A stretch of 64,000 bases of DNA, taken from the NCBI GenBank assembly GCA_027382625.1, contig JAJKFJ010022353.1, positions 1-64,000 of the forward strand, read 5' to 3'. This document shows positions 49,840 through 60,789 of this stretch, one piece after another (the stretch's first letter is position 1; every line of letters starts with the position of its first letter). The notes under the pieces are model-generated. The model saw nothing but the letters and a program-made list of their open reading frames with translations, did no database searches and was not told the DNA's origin. Origin of the DNA: Tetmemena sp. SeJ-2015 (taxonomy: Eukaryota; Ciliophora; Spirotrichea; Sporadotrichida; Oxytrichidae). A program made the position numbers and the translations under genes.

Positions 49840-50760
49840 TTTAAAATAAATTCCTTCACTTTAGAGGCTTTCAATATGTCTCTTTTATTCTTCAGATTTT
49901 ACTCATGAGCAGTCTCTTTCAAACATACATGCCATACTTAGGCATGTTTAGACCAGCCTACATGTATTCCTGACCGTTGAGTACTGTAAGAAAGGCATGC
50001 AAAACTTTCTCAAATCAGCTAAGCTCTTTGTGTTGTTCCTCTTTGCTATCACTTTTCTTGTGGACTCTCATAGGAATAGACTATATTTAGAAAAATATTA
50101 AGTTGATTGCATATAGCAAATCTTATACTGGACTTATGCATCAGGATATCAAAAACTTCAAGTTAAGCTTCTGCACCTCATAGATAAAGTCTCTGTAAGT
50201 TTCAGTCTGCTCCTTAATTAATTTTCCCTCGGCTCCTAGATTTTCTGGGACTGATAGCTGAAGTAATTCTGATTGTTAAAACCCTAAAATAATTTTGGAT
50301 CTCTCACACTGTGGGTATTACTAATATCACCTTAAAGCAAGAAAGTTCAGATAACACTACTACATGTGTAGCCCTCTAGGATTAATCTGGAGATAGAACC
50401 GCCTTAAACTTTGAGGTACTTATATAATGAAATCTATTTGTTGATGGAGTGAGCAAAGTTTAATGCTTTGGTTGCTTTTTTACAGCTTAAAGTAGTAAAT
50501 TTGAACTTCTATAGTTTACTTTGATACCTTGCTATTTTAAATACCTTTAAGCTGCTCTTACTCTATACTGATCTCACATTGATCATTGACAGAGAGTGTG
50601 ATATAGAAAGAGCAGGGAGGGTACATAATTCATAATAGCATTAACAATATCATCATCATTATAAATTTCGAAGGAATGAGAAGCTTTTGCAAACCAGTTT
50701 ATCAAAATACACTTCCGCAGAGCTCAGAGCAATTGCATCACATGCTAACACTGGCTTACA
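49840..50760 (-). CDS. Hypothetical minus-strand gene
   Basis: The minus strand reads CKPVLACDAIALSSAEVYFD, later KVFKIARYQSKLQKFKFTTL, then KKATKALNFAHSINKQISLY and GGSISRLILEGYTCSSVIW. It continues with ENLGAEGKLIKEQTETYRDF, then IYEVQKLNLKFL. An AT-rich intron-like gap precedes MRVHKKSDSKEEQHKELSWF, then EKVLHAFLTVLNGQEYMQAG and LNMPKYGMYVWKRLLMSKI. TGA is used at Trp-like sites. Probably a largely helical soluble protein of about 280 residues. It lies divergently next to the D2HGDH copy. No family recognised. Confidence 0.53.
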
Positions 50761-50789
50761 GATTCCTCAGCTTGGTTATCTAAAGAAAC

Positions 50790-52445
50790 TCTAATAAAGA
50801 AATCCTTTATGAGAGTGTAAGAAAAGATATAGGATGTAAAGTCCTCGAGGAGGTTTTTTTGATGGCAGGGAGGAGAGAGCTATGAAAAGGATTTGGCGCA
50901 ACAAAACATAAATTGGACTCACATGTACTCTGGCTCCTCCGAGCTCTTGCTCAGACCTAAGACTCCTCAAGAGGTCAGTAACGCGTTCAAGAATTGAAAT
51001 GAGAGGAAGACTTCCAGTCATTACCCAAGGAAGGAATACTGGCTTTGTGAGATGGCCTCATCAAGTCTTTGATGAAATCATAATCTACATGATCAGGTTG
51101 TAGAAGACCATAGAGTTCGATGAGAGCTATGGAAGAGTGGCAACCAATGCTGGGACAATGTATTTGTGCCTCCTGATCTGAGAGAAAAAGTTTCTTGCTT
51201 GATTGGAGACAATCTCGCAACTAATGCTGAAAGAACCCATTTCATCAAGTTCAACTAGCTCAATGCCAATTATGAAATCACTAAATTATTTTATTACAGT
51301 ATTAGACTAGAATGAGTTCTTGATAATGAGACAATGATCGGCAATATAACAAACCTGAGGAAGAAAAGCACAGGCAACGACTTGAACATCTCTTTTTTAT
51401 CATAGCTGAAGGAATTCTAGTTAGTTTAACTTCCAAATCCTCCTAATGTTTAAGTCAGCTATCCTATATTCTTCTCAGCCCAAGAACAGGCAGCAGTGTC
51501 TGGTCTCCCGCAAATCCTTCAAGGATATGCTTGAGTTATTGAAAGCCAAGCTCCAGCTGCTTGGCAGCATGAACTTTATACCCCGTATTTTATCCTAGAG
51601 GCTACCAAGTTCCTGTGCACTATCTCAATTCAAACAGTGAACAGTCAGCTTGATTTTAAGATCCACATAAATAAGAACTACCATAGTAAGAATTAATTTT
51701 ATAAGCATTTCTACACCCTTTTTATGTTCTGATCAAAGTGGCTAGCAGCAGCGAAGGCTGTTTGGAGGAAAGCGAGCACATGTTTGAATTACTCAACGAT
51801 GTCGAGAATGTCATCGTGGATAAATGAAGTGTTTGACATACTTACTATGATGTAGTTATTCCTCTGGATGAGAAGCAGACCCAACATATCTGCTAGAACA
51901 GATAGGATATTTAATAAATCATTCACTCTTAATTATAAAGTTATAAGAATGCCTCCGCTGACATCAAATATGGTTATGTAAGCATAAAGTGTCTATGAAT
52001 TTGAGATATAGACTCTGAAATACGATTTGCCACTGAGCATATCGTATTACTACAAAATGGTGAGTGAGACCAAGGAGTTGATCGAAAAGGCTAGCATCTT
52101 CACTAATGAGGAGATGAGGCACATCAAAGTGACTGGCTACGGCCGCATTGGAGATGTAAACCTATATTTTAATTAATATATTAAAGCTTTTTAACTCAAT
52201 CTAATGAATAATCGAATGTGGTTGTGTCTGGCTACATCACTCATAGTCTGCAGGAGAGAAAATATATATTTATATTTTCTTTGTGCAATGAAAGTGAGAG
52301 TGTAGAGCATGGGATTGGCCTGCAGAAGGCAAAGTACCTCTCCTATTCCAATACTCCAGAGATGGTTTAGTAAATGAACAAGAGCGCAATAATCTTTCAC
52401 CTAAATGGTATCATGAACCCCTACAAAGTACTCTCTCACAAATGA
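50790..52445 (+). pseudogene. D2HGDH: D-2-hydroxyglutarate dehydrogenase (FAD-linked oxidase), degraded
   Basis: D2HGDH is a mitochondrial FAD enzyme oxidising D-2-hydroxyglutarate to 2-oxoglutarate. Plus-strand matches in order: NWTHMYSGSSELLLRPKTPQ (then EVSNAF), ITQGRNTGFV, FDEIIIYMIRLQK, VFVPPDLREKVSCLIGDNLA (then TNAERTHFIKF), RLEWVLDNETM, NITNLRKKSTGNDL, YDLPLSISYYYKMV, HIKVTGYGRIGDVNL, VEHGIGLQKAKYLSYS, and GIMNPYKVLSHK ending in TGA (52443-52445). TAG-TAA encode the conserved Gln-Gln before the C-terminal DPxGIxNPYK segment. Damage: the FAD-loop glycines (QGGNTGxVGG, IGGNxATNAGG) are changed to Arg, Trp, Asp or Glu, the HLGDGN metal motif has become RIGDVN, and blocks are in different frames. 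Family very sure; not functional. Confidence 0.88.
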
Positions 52446-52599
52446 AATTTCATTTAACTGATTTCTTAAGATCTTTGTATTTAAGTTTTATAAACAATGT
52501 GCGAGATTATCGCCGCCAAGTTAGATATATTGAAGGGTATTACTGTAGCAGCATAAAGGATTTATATTTATTTACAGAGTGCCCTTCAATAGTTTTAAA

Positions 52600-53660
52600 T
52601 CAGGTTATTTTAGTGCACGAGTGACTGTACTCCATATTTAAACATGCCATCCTTCTATAAATGACGCTTTACTCACTTGCGCATCTAGATGATGTGACGC
52701 TCCAATAACTCTAGCTCAAGTTTGAGTTCCAGGCACTTAGTATTAGGGTCTCCAGAGGAATCTCAGAGAGTTTATTGACAACTGCGGGGAGGAGCTGGCC
52801 TGTTATTTCTTTAATCTATTCGAGCATTTAAGATGTCACTTTCGGGTTCAAATTATTCTGGATTACTTCAATCCTACATAAAGAAAGTAGTAATGCATAG
52901 GTCACCTATCAGTCACTTTGAATCCTCGATGAAGTTTCTGTTGATGTTCTCTTGTGAAATAATTGTCACCATGTTAAATAGGAGTAGGAAAGGAATGATT
53001 TTATTGAGAATAAAGAAGTCGAAATAGAAGAGGGAAGAAGTGCATTCCAAAGTTCCAGCTTTGGGGAATGCCGCATGGATCTCATCTGTGACATTTAAGC
53101 CTATAGTCGGATGCCGAGCAGTTTGGATAAAATAATCTCGATGAGCTCACATGGTCCAGGGACTCGTCCAAGTTAGCTAGGCACACTTAATAACTTCTAT
53201 ATACTAAATTAGAGAATATTGGGTACCTGATAGATGATCCAGTTCACTCAACCAATTAAATTACAAACTGACAATTAATTTTAAATTTCATTAATTTTAT
53301 ACTATCTTGTCTTGTCTTCTTCCACGAAGTGGACTAGCGGGAGTGATCAAATTGGATAATCCAAACAAATATCTTTGGGGAAGATACACATAGAATATTA
53401 ATGAAAGAATATATAAATTTTTATGGCAAAGAAGTCCTACTTCTTGGCGATTGCAAAGTTAAATAAGCATTCCTTTATGTTGGCGAGGCTGCTTTAAAAT
53501 AGATATATTGGTATTTGTAGGTAGACTAAAATAAAGAGCCTGACAACAGTCTGTTGCTAATGTATGCTTCTTAGATCTATGAAAGCAAGGAAGGCCATCT
53601 CTGTGTGTATTTCATCTACGCAAAAAATTATGTGTTTTGATCTAATAAATTTAATCAAAG
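52600..53660 (+). pseudogene. Unknown gene, paralogous to 61.4-62.8 kb, degraded
   Basis: Plus-strand blocks read LQRNLREFIDNCGEELACYF, then FNLFEHLRCHF (about 52750-52840), and later KEYINFYGKEVLLLGDCKVK, then QAFLYVGEAALKQIYWYLQV, NSLLLMYASQIYESKEGHLC and VYFIYAKNYVFW (about 53401-53640). The same layout (SLQRDFWQFVD and LLIINDCFVDEVLFELKSEV) occurs at 61.5 and 62.5 kb. Frames differ between blocks. Starts 200 bp after the D2HGDH stop. No family recognised; two diverged copies show it was once a real gene. Confidence 0.5.
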
Positions 53661-54314
53661 ATCTAATTAATACTATTTTCAGGGTCTGCAATTCCAAACT
53701 ATTAGATATTCAAATCTATCTAAACACTCCTTACTAATTCTCCCCCATGTTATACTATTCTTTTTAAGAAGTCACATATAATAATCAAGCTGAGATAAAG
53801 TAAATGAGTTTGATGATACTGTTGCAGCTGCTCTTTATCAGAAAAGATTTGTAATTTTAAAAGTTACAATTCTTTTGAATAATTATGAAATAGCTACTCT
53901 TCCGATTTGAAAATATGACCTTTTAGAATGATGGTATTCTCTTTTTTGAAGAGCTATATATTTTTGCCAAAATTATTCGTATCTTGTTCACACTGTCTTG
54001 GTTAGAATAGAAATAAGGCTTAAATTATCATAAATTTTGTCTCATGTGCTTGCTCGCCGAGGCTATATAGATTTTAGATATGCTCTGCATAGATTTCTAT
54101 ACCATCCGTTCTCTTTATTTTTGCAAATCTGCTTTTTCTTTATAAACTTAAAATATATAGCAGGAATATCAGTTCTTGCTATCATTCTGAAAATATTTTT
54201 GCAAAATAATCTTTATAAACTCTTTCAGAGCTAGTGGGTAAAAGTCTCTAATGATTCTTATCATTCTTAATCACTACTTTTTATTTTCTTAAGCCTTTCA
54301 TTCTCGCTCGAACT

Positions 54315-54560
54315 TCATAATATTCCTTGCTTTTTTTCTAGTATGGCTTCACTGATTACTTCTTATTCGATTATTACACTTTCTAAGGTTATTTTAGAAG
54401 AGTCAGACTAGAAGGTAGGATCTATAATGGGTGAATATTGTCTGGAGAAGTCGAGTAAGCTCTAGTCCTCATCCTCTTCATCAATCTGGTTTTAAGTATG
54501 AGTCAGAGCTTGTGGAAAGTAGAAGTTATATATGCTCTTTATGCTCTAATCTGGCTACAT
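54315..54560 (-). CDS. Small intact ORF, 81 residues, acidic
   Basis: ATG at 54558-54560 and stop TGA at 54315-54317 (minus) frame 81 codons with no internal TGA. The protein starts MQPDQSIKSIYNFYFPQALT and continues QIDEEDEDQSLLDFSRQYSP, then ITLESVIIEQEVISEAILEK. Six or so Gln are TAA/TAG, so no standard-code ORF exists. It is acidic with short linear-motif character. It may be the last exon of a larger gene. Function unknown. Confidence 0.5.
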
Positions 54561-54619
54561 AATTATCCTAAAACATAAGCTCATATTTAATTAGACTTGA
54601 ATTTACAATAAGCTGCCCT

Positions 54620-55967
54620 TGAATAAGAGAACCAAATAGAAGCCAGAAAGAAAACTATCTTTGGCAAGGACTATAACAAGAGGAACCAAATCTTCTTAAA
54701 AATGACTAGAGTAGTCAGAGAGGGGTCACTATTTGAGATCGAGAGAGACTTGAAGAAAGAGATAAGGGAAGTCGACTGAGCAAATTTCTTCAAGATCAAA
54801 GCCGTGAAGCGCTGTACATGGCTCTCTTTGTCAAGCCTTACTTCAACGGGATCTCCAAGAGCTATTTCAGTAGTGAGCGCTACCTCGGCTGTCAAGCGAT
54901 ATAGAACTTAATGATCTCCGCGTTGAGCATCAGGAAAACAATACAAGCAGCTGGAGGAATTCAAATGGTTAGAGGAATGGAGGATCGTCTTCTCAATGTT
55001 CTTATTCTTTAAAGAGAGAATAGCGGCCCCACGAGACTTTGTAGTGGCTCTGCTGAAGAGTAGAAGGAAAGCAGGACCGTATTGGACTCTCTAGCCAAAT
55101 TAAAATCAGGAGAAGCCAGATCTTTCAGCGATCTGTACTAGTAAAGCATGGACGACTACTTGGTAGTCTCCAGATTGGCTCGAGAAAAGGGATATCGATA
55201 TTAATATCTCACAGTATTATAAGTAGGCTTGCTTCAATATGAAAGCCGCAGCTTCCTTAATACCTTCAGTTGTACATCGAGACCCTATATTACTAATTCA
55301 ATGAGATAAAGAACATCGAGCCGAGAGTGAGCCAAAAGTATTAAGCTGAGAACAATTTACTCTGGAAGGGCTCTACAAAGTAATTTTGGGCTTGTAGACA
55401 AAAATTAATGTTCTCTATGGATGCATGGAGACTCAAATGTGGGTAAGTCAACTCTAACTAGATTTGTCCAGGAGATATTTGTGTGCAAGAAGCTTATGGA
55501 TGCATCTTCACAGTTTATTGTGGATAAGAAAGTGCTTGGAGTCACGCCATCAATTGTGATGATGAATAAAATCAACATGCCTCACTTCCCTGACAAAAGA
55601 AATCTTCCAAAGATGTAGCTACTAATGGAAGGCGAAGGATATCGTGAATATCAATCAGGAATAGCGCAGCTGAAGTCCGATACAGGGCTGTAAAGTCATA
55701 GTCTCCATGAATAATGATCCCCTTGAGTTTCTCAAAGGCTTGCATCTCGAGTCATTCAAGAACAGAAGTGTATTTGTGAAGATAACGTGAGATGGAAGGA
55801 TAGGCGGCCAGGGCTTCGTACTCACATGCATGCAGCTAGCTAACTTCTTTGAAGACTGGCTGATCAAGGACAATCTTCTAATACATAGGCTAAACTACAA
55901 ATCAGAGGATTTCACAAATGCGTATACTTTAGATGCCACTCTAGAGGAAGGAAGCATCAATAAATGA
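54620..55967 (+). pseudogene. Superfamily-3-helicase-like protein, frameshifted
   Basis: The clearest block (55400-55620) has a Walker A loop, LWMHGDSNVGKSTLTRFVQE, preceded by a hydrophobic strand. About 250 nt later, in another frame, come CKVIVSMNNDPLEF (55688-55731) and FKNRSVFVKI, then FVLTCMQLANFFEDWLIKDN, ending at TGA (55965-55967). Walker A, a Lys-hydrophobic-Ser/Thr-x-Asn strand (motif C-like) and a downstream Arg are the layout of SF3 helicases (Rep proteins of small DNA replicons and D5-like primases), but Walker B is not clear and no endonuclease domain was found in the upstream frames (KPYFNGISKSYFSSERYLGC, GMEDRLLNVLIL). TGA-as-Trp is needed at 55676-55678 and 55788-55790. It could be a domesticated or integrated replicon gene, or another P-loop ATPase. 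Confidence 0.42.
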
Positions 55968-55974
55968 GAGCATT

Positions 55975-56800
55975 GAATTTATCTAAAATGCACTGTACTA
56001 TGTATTTTTGGTCGTGCTTCAGAAATCCTCATTCACTAAAGTTATTTAAAGCCATAAAATTCTCTTAAAATAAGCTCTTCTTATTAAGTTAAAACGTCAT
56101 TCTAATCTCAATAATCATCTGTTAAAATTATTGGATTGGTGGAAATGGAAGTTGGATTAGTTTTCAGAATGACTCCTGAATATAAACCAATAAACTTATT
56201 AGAGAAGTTTATTTTTTATGATCGATGACTGATCTTTAGACTTTTATTTAAAATAACAGAATGTTATTTATCTTTTAATCTTGTAACTAATGGGGTTTTA
56301 AACAGTTGGATAATTGCAAGCAATAGCTAATCTCATCATTTTTCATTTATTTGAGAATTCAACCATTGACGATAATTAATTCGTATTCACTTTATAATAA
56401 ATAGGAATATTCTAACTGAAAATGGGGTTACATATTTTAGTGAGCGAGGATGCTAAAAATAATCTACTCTAGTCCACGGAGATGTCTAATAATTTAATCT
56501 TTTAGTTTTGATAAAGAACTACCATCTTATAAGCAACATATGTCTGTGCTTATTGATTATTGTTGCTTTCACTTATTTAGTGATCTTCAGTTTCTTAAGA
56601 TATCATATCGAAGATTATTCGCAATCAATATACAAATTAAATATGCTTACTCCTACAATGATCATAAAGTCTGGCTGTTGAGAATCTTCAGTGCCTTCTC
56701 AAGTGTTAAATGCTTGAGAGGTTAATCTCTTCTACATCTATAAAAAATATATTTGCTCAATTTGTTATCTTTAACTTTGTCATTAAATTTATTATAATTA
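55975..56800. other. AT-rich spacer
   Basis: No convincing frame, repeat or RNA gene between the helicase-like remnant and the 3' end of the next minus-strand gene. Confidence 0.35.
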
Positions 56801-57647
56801 TGAAATTCTCATGGATGACAAGTTATCATTAAATGAAAATCTCCAACTTTCACCACCTCAACTTTGAGTCACAAGCTAATGTTAATCGACATCTATAACC
56901 AGTCTTTTTCACTTCAGTGTATTAGACTGCCAGATTGACTCCTCAGACCTCATCTCTTCTGAAGATCAAGAACTTCAACTATCAAACTTGTGAATATTAA
57001 CAACAAAAATTACTACCTCAATCTTACGGATCCTAGCTTGGTCTGGCCAACTCTCTCTCTACCATAAACTCTCCAAAATATTATATCATAGTCTATTACA
57101 GCCATTTACTTCTACGGTTGATTTTGGTAGATTAAGCATAATCGATATCAGCTTCTATCTTGAGCTTGACTCACCAAAAAGAATTCGTGGCAACGTAGAT
57201 CCTCATCTCTCAAGGCTTCTATACTTTTTGCAAAGTCCCAGGGTCAAAGACTGATTAGATGCCTTTGTGAGCTCAGCCTGAGTCGTAATTTTCTTAAGCT
57301 TGGAAATCTATTAACTTCCTTGATACCCCTCTTGAGCCATCCGTACTCTCTTCTTATTAATAGCGAGAATTCGAGGCTCCCTTCTTCTTTAGCCAGGCTC
57401 AATCTCCTTCCTTTCTCACCATCAGACAAATGATCTTTATGTACAATGAAGCAAGCCCTATGCAAATGAAGCATTAGCCTTCCTAAGTGTCTGTCCAGCT
57501 CTCAACAATCTTAGTGGAGATGACCCTAATTAAAAGTTGATCAAGACATTCAGTGGAAGAGAAATAGAGCTCGCAATTCTTAAATTTTTCTATATTCTTG
57601 GTATTTCCTATATTTTTGATAAAGAAATGGATTTTAAGATGAGCCAT
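56800..57647 (-). CDS. Hypothetical protein, about 280 codons, one frame
   Basis: From ATG (57645-57647, minus) a single frame reads MAHLKIHFFIKNIGNTKNIE, then CELYFSSTECLDQLLIRVIS, CFICIGLASLYIKIICLMVR, MRIYVATNSFWWVKLKIEAD, YFGEFMVERELARPSQDPQD, and VNLAVQYTEVKKTGYRCRLT, then LACDSKLRWW. About ten TGA codons are read as Trp. The alternating hydrophobic pattern near the end looks like a beta-sandwich. No family recognised. The middle third is less convincing and may hide an intron. Confidence 0.45.
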
Positions 57648-57909
57648 TAGGTTGTAAATTAAATTTAAGAAGCTTTCTGTAGAATCCAGACGCCATCACT
57701 TCAGAGATTTAGAGAAAATGCTTATCGTGTCAGTATGTGTAATAAGATTGGCTTTTGTGAAAATTTTGAGAGACCAAGCTAAAATACCAATCTCAAGATT
57801 AACAAATTCTGTCATAAAGATGCGTAATCTATGCTCATCATCGCCTCAAAGAATAACAGAGAAAAGCGAAGATCTTTATATGTGTGATCTTTACTTAATG
57901 AATGCTTGA

Positions 57910-59558
57910 ACCTACAAAAGAAGATTGACCTAATTTTCTCTGAATTTGAGAACCAGCGTGACTAAAGAGCTTTAGTCAAAGATAGAAGTTCAGCAAGCCA
58001 GTCAATAACTTTTCAAGAGACTCTCATTTGAAAGAGCAAAATAGTTCCCTTGATTTCAATTCAAATAGAAAGTTAAAAAATAGATCAAAGAAAATAAGGA
58101 GAAAAAGCCACTCTTCTTTGAATTAGTCTCCCAAACAATAGAGCATCAAGAAGCGTGCTTAACTTGATGAATTTCAAGGCTATGTTCTTGTAAGCATCAT
58201 TCCTTTTATTAAGATAGAGAAGCAGTACTAGAATAATTTAGGCCTACAAAAGAAGCGATACTTAAGTTGTGCTTGACACCATCTTTAAATAGGAGTCTCG
58301 TAAGCAAAATTAAAGAAAGCTTGAGACTGAGAAGCTGATTTTTAACTCTCTAGGAAAAGAAATGTATAAAAAGCTGACTGGATTCTTCTAAGAAATCTAG
58401 TAGGAACTCACCATCTATAGACTATAAAGAAAGAGATACGCTTTAATTTGTGGAACGAAACACTTGTTTGGAAAGAGCGGAATTTTATTCAAAAAGATCT
58501 ATTCTTATCATTATTCATTTAAATATAAGAGAGAAAGAATTTATTATAGAGATCGCTGAAACCTATAAAGCAGTTGATCAATAAGATCAAGCTTAATAAA
58601 TTGCTATGACGAACTTTTGATTTAGTGCAAAGTGCTTCTCCTGAGCTAAATAAAAAAGTTGTAAGTCATTTTGCGAAATCTCATTCACTAGAGAAAATGT
58701 CAATCTTAGTATCGAGAGTAGGCAAAACTTGAGCGTGACCTCGAGAAAATGCGCTCATCAAACAAGCATTTTAATTTTGGCTGCTCACCGAGAGGGAATA
58801 ACAAAAACATAAATACTTTCAAATTAAAAGAAGAACCAAATCTGCTAGCAATTCATCTAATCAGGGATCTGAGCTAGAACTTGAGGAAGAAAAATATTCA
58901 AATGACTCTATAATATCTTTAACGGATAATCTGCCTGAGCTTTAAAATCCTAATAATCATTCCTAGATTTGTGAGGAAATATCTGGCTCTCTCAAAATTT
59001 AGAAGTATGAGAATCTCTTTTGCAATCTGAGACTCCTGTTTTAGAAGAAAGAACTAGATTGATTGAATGGATAGAGAGTCTCAAAATAATTTTCATTTAG
59101 GTTATGAAGATCAGCATCCCTCTCTTTCTACCAGTAATTCGATGAGCATTTAGAGGCTCATAGTGTAAAGTTTTGCTCATATTAAGCTTATTTTCAATGA
59201 GGCGAAGAAGCATATCTAAAGAGAGTTAATGAAAGTCGAACCATCTGTTGAGACTACTCTTCTTCCTTTACTGAGATCAAGTTAAGAGAATCACATTCAA
59301 GGAGTTGAGACAATTAATGAGAACTATCTATCAAATGTAAAACATAGTTTTATAGATTTTATTTCCAGAAGCTCAGGTCACTGATATCCTGCTTCAGATG
59401 TTGAGATGAAATCTAGTGCAAAAGAGTTTAAGAGTATTCAGGTCAAATTAGAGAATAATTCCATCATTAGTAAAGAATAGAACATGGTAAAAATGCTTCA
59501 AGAGATCATGAGCTCCGTTATCATACACTTTACTAAAGACTCTGACTATGGTATAAAT
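57910..59558 (+). pseudogene. Hypothetical gene interrupted by palindromic element
   Basis: Plus blocks: KKIDLIFSEFENQRDQRALV, then (after a possible 17-nt intron GTCAATAAC...CAAG) DSHLKEQNSSLDFNSNRKLK, SPKQQSIKKRAQLDEFQGYV, SDTQVVLDTIFKQESRKQNQ, KLIFNSLGKEMYKKLTGFFQ, YALICGTKHLFGKSGILFKK, RTKSASNSSNQGSELELEEE, and from 59067 MDRESQNNFHLGYEDQHPSL to KMLQEIMSSVIIHFTKDSDY. The last frame runs straight into the G9 end of the element at 59559. The protein is Ser/Lys/Gln-rich. Several TGA codons sit at Trp-like sites. No family recognised. Confidence 0.5.
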
Positions 59559-60168
59559 GGGGGGGGGCTTTCCTCGACAGTAAAATTTTATAATGAAAAT
59601 AAGTAAGAAAAAAATATGTTTATAGGATAATTTTCGCTCCTAAATCTGATTCTTCCAGTTATAGAGGCCTATTAGAACATCTAAGGCCTCAAATTTTAAT
59701 CCTAATTCAGTCTGTTGGAGCTCAGCTGCACCGAAATAAAATCTATATTTTTAGCTATTTTTTCGCTATTGTAAAATAAATTTAAAGCGCTATTTTGAAA
59801 TGCTGCAATATTTTTATCTAATCAAAATATAATTAAAGTTTAAGGGGCTAATACTACAATTTTCAGCTCTACCTTTTTGGACTTATAGCTTAAGCAAGTT
59901 ATGTATTCAAAAAATATTGCACCATTTCAAAAATAGCGCTTTAAATTTATTTTACAATAGCGAAAAAATAGCTAATAATATAGATTTTATTTCGGTGCAG
60001 CTGAGCTCCAACAGACTGAATTAGGATTAAAATTTGAGGCCTTAGATGTTCTAATAGGCCTCTATAATTTGAAGAATCAGATTTAGGAGCAAAACTTACC
60101 CTATAAACATATTTTTTTCTTACTTATTTTCATTATAAAATTTTACTGTCGAGGAAAGGCCCCCCCCC
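59559..60168. mobile_element. 610-bp palindromic (foldback/MITE-like) element, unit 1
   Basis: Starts with nine G and CTTTCCTCGACAGTAAAA and ends with the reverse complement, TTTTACTGTCGAGGAAAGG, and nine C. The inverted arms run some 250 bp, for example GAGCTCAGCTGCACCGAAAT on the left and ATTTCGGTGCAGCTGAGCTC on the right, leaving a short asymmetric centre. No ORF of note inside. It has the structure of a non-autonomous DNA transposon that could fold into a long hairpin, inserted at the edge of the frame that ends at 59558. Confidence 0.85.
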
Positions 60169-60179
60169 AAAGAAATTCT

Positions 60180-60789
60180 GGGAGGGGCCTTTCCTCGACA
60201 GTAAAATTTTATAATAAAAAAAGGTAAGAAAGAAATATGTTTCTAGGGCAAGTTTTGCTCCTAAATCTGATCCTTCCAGTTATAGAGGCCTGTTCGAACA
60301 ACCAAGGCTTCAAATTTTAATCCTAATTTAATCACATAGAAGCCAGCTGCACCTAAATAAAATCTATATTTTATGATAATTTTGCGCTATTGTAAAATAA
60401 ATTTAAAGTGAAATTTTAAAGAGTGCAACATTTAATGAATATATAACATGCTTCAGTTATAAGCCAAAGAAGTATAGCTGGAAAATTGCAGCATTAGCCG
60501 CTAATCATGAATTAAATGTTTGGTTCTCTAAAAATGTTGCACTCTTTAAAATTTGCACTTTAAATTTATTTTACAATAGCGCAAAATTATCATAAAATAT
60601 AGATTTTATTTAGGTACAGCTGGCTTCTATGTGACTGAATTAGAATTTAAATTTGAAGCCTTAGATGTACTAACAGGCCTCTATAACTGGAAGAATCAGA
60701 TTTAGGAGCAAAACTTGCCCTAGAAACATATTTTTTTCTTACCTTTTTTTATTATAAAATTTTACTGTCGAGGAAAGGCCCCCCCCCCC
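60180..60789. mobile_element. 610-bp palindromic element, unit 2
   Basis: Same layout and exactly the same length as unit 1, separated from it by 11 bp (AAAGAAATTCT). Outer ends are GGGAGGGG-CCTTTCCTCGACAG and its complement followed by eleven C. Inner arms differ from unit 1 at many positions (for example GAAGCCAGCTGCACC against GAGCTCAGCTGCACC), yet left and right arms within the unit still match each other. The pair is thus two related elements, not a recent duplication. Confidence 0.85.

Noticed and set aside
54671..54895. 74-codon standard ORF on the minus strand
   Set aside because: It is a shadow of plus-strand frames of the helicase-like locus (EGSLFEIERDLKKEIREVDW).
55611..55627. 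17-nt intron GTAGCTACTAATGGAAG in the helicase-like gene
   Set aside because: It has a branch-like TACTAAT, but removing 17 nt does not bring the Walker A frame into the frame of the motif C block, so an indel is more likely.
59559..60789. Telomeric C4A4-type repeats at the C-runs followed by AAAA
   Set aside because: Only single long C or G runs occur at element ends; there is no C4A4 periodicity.
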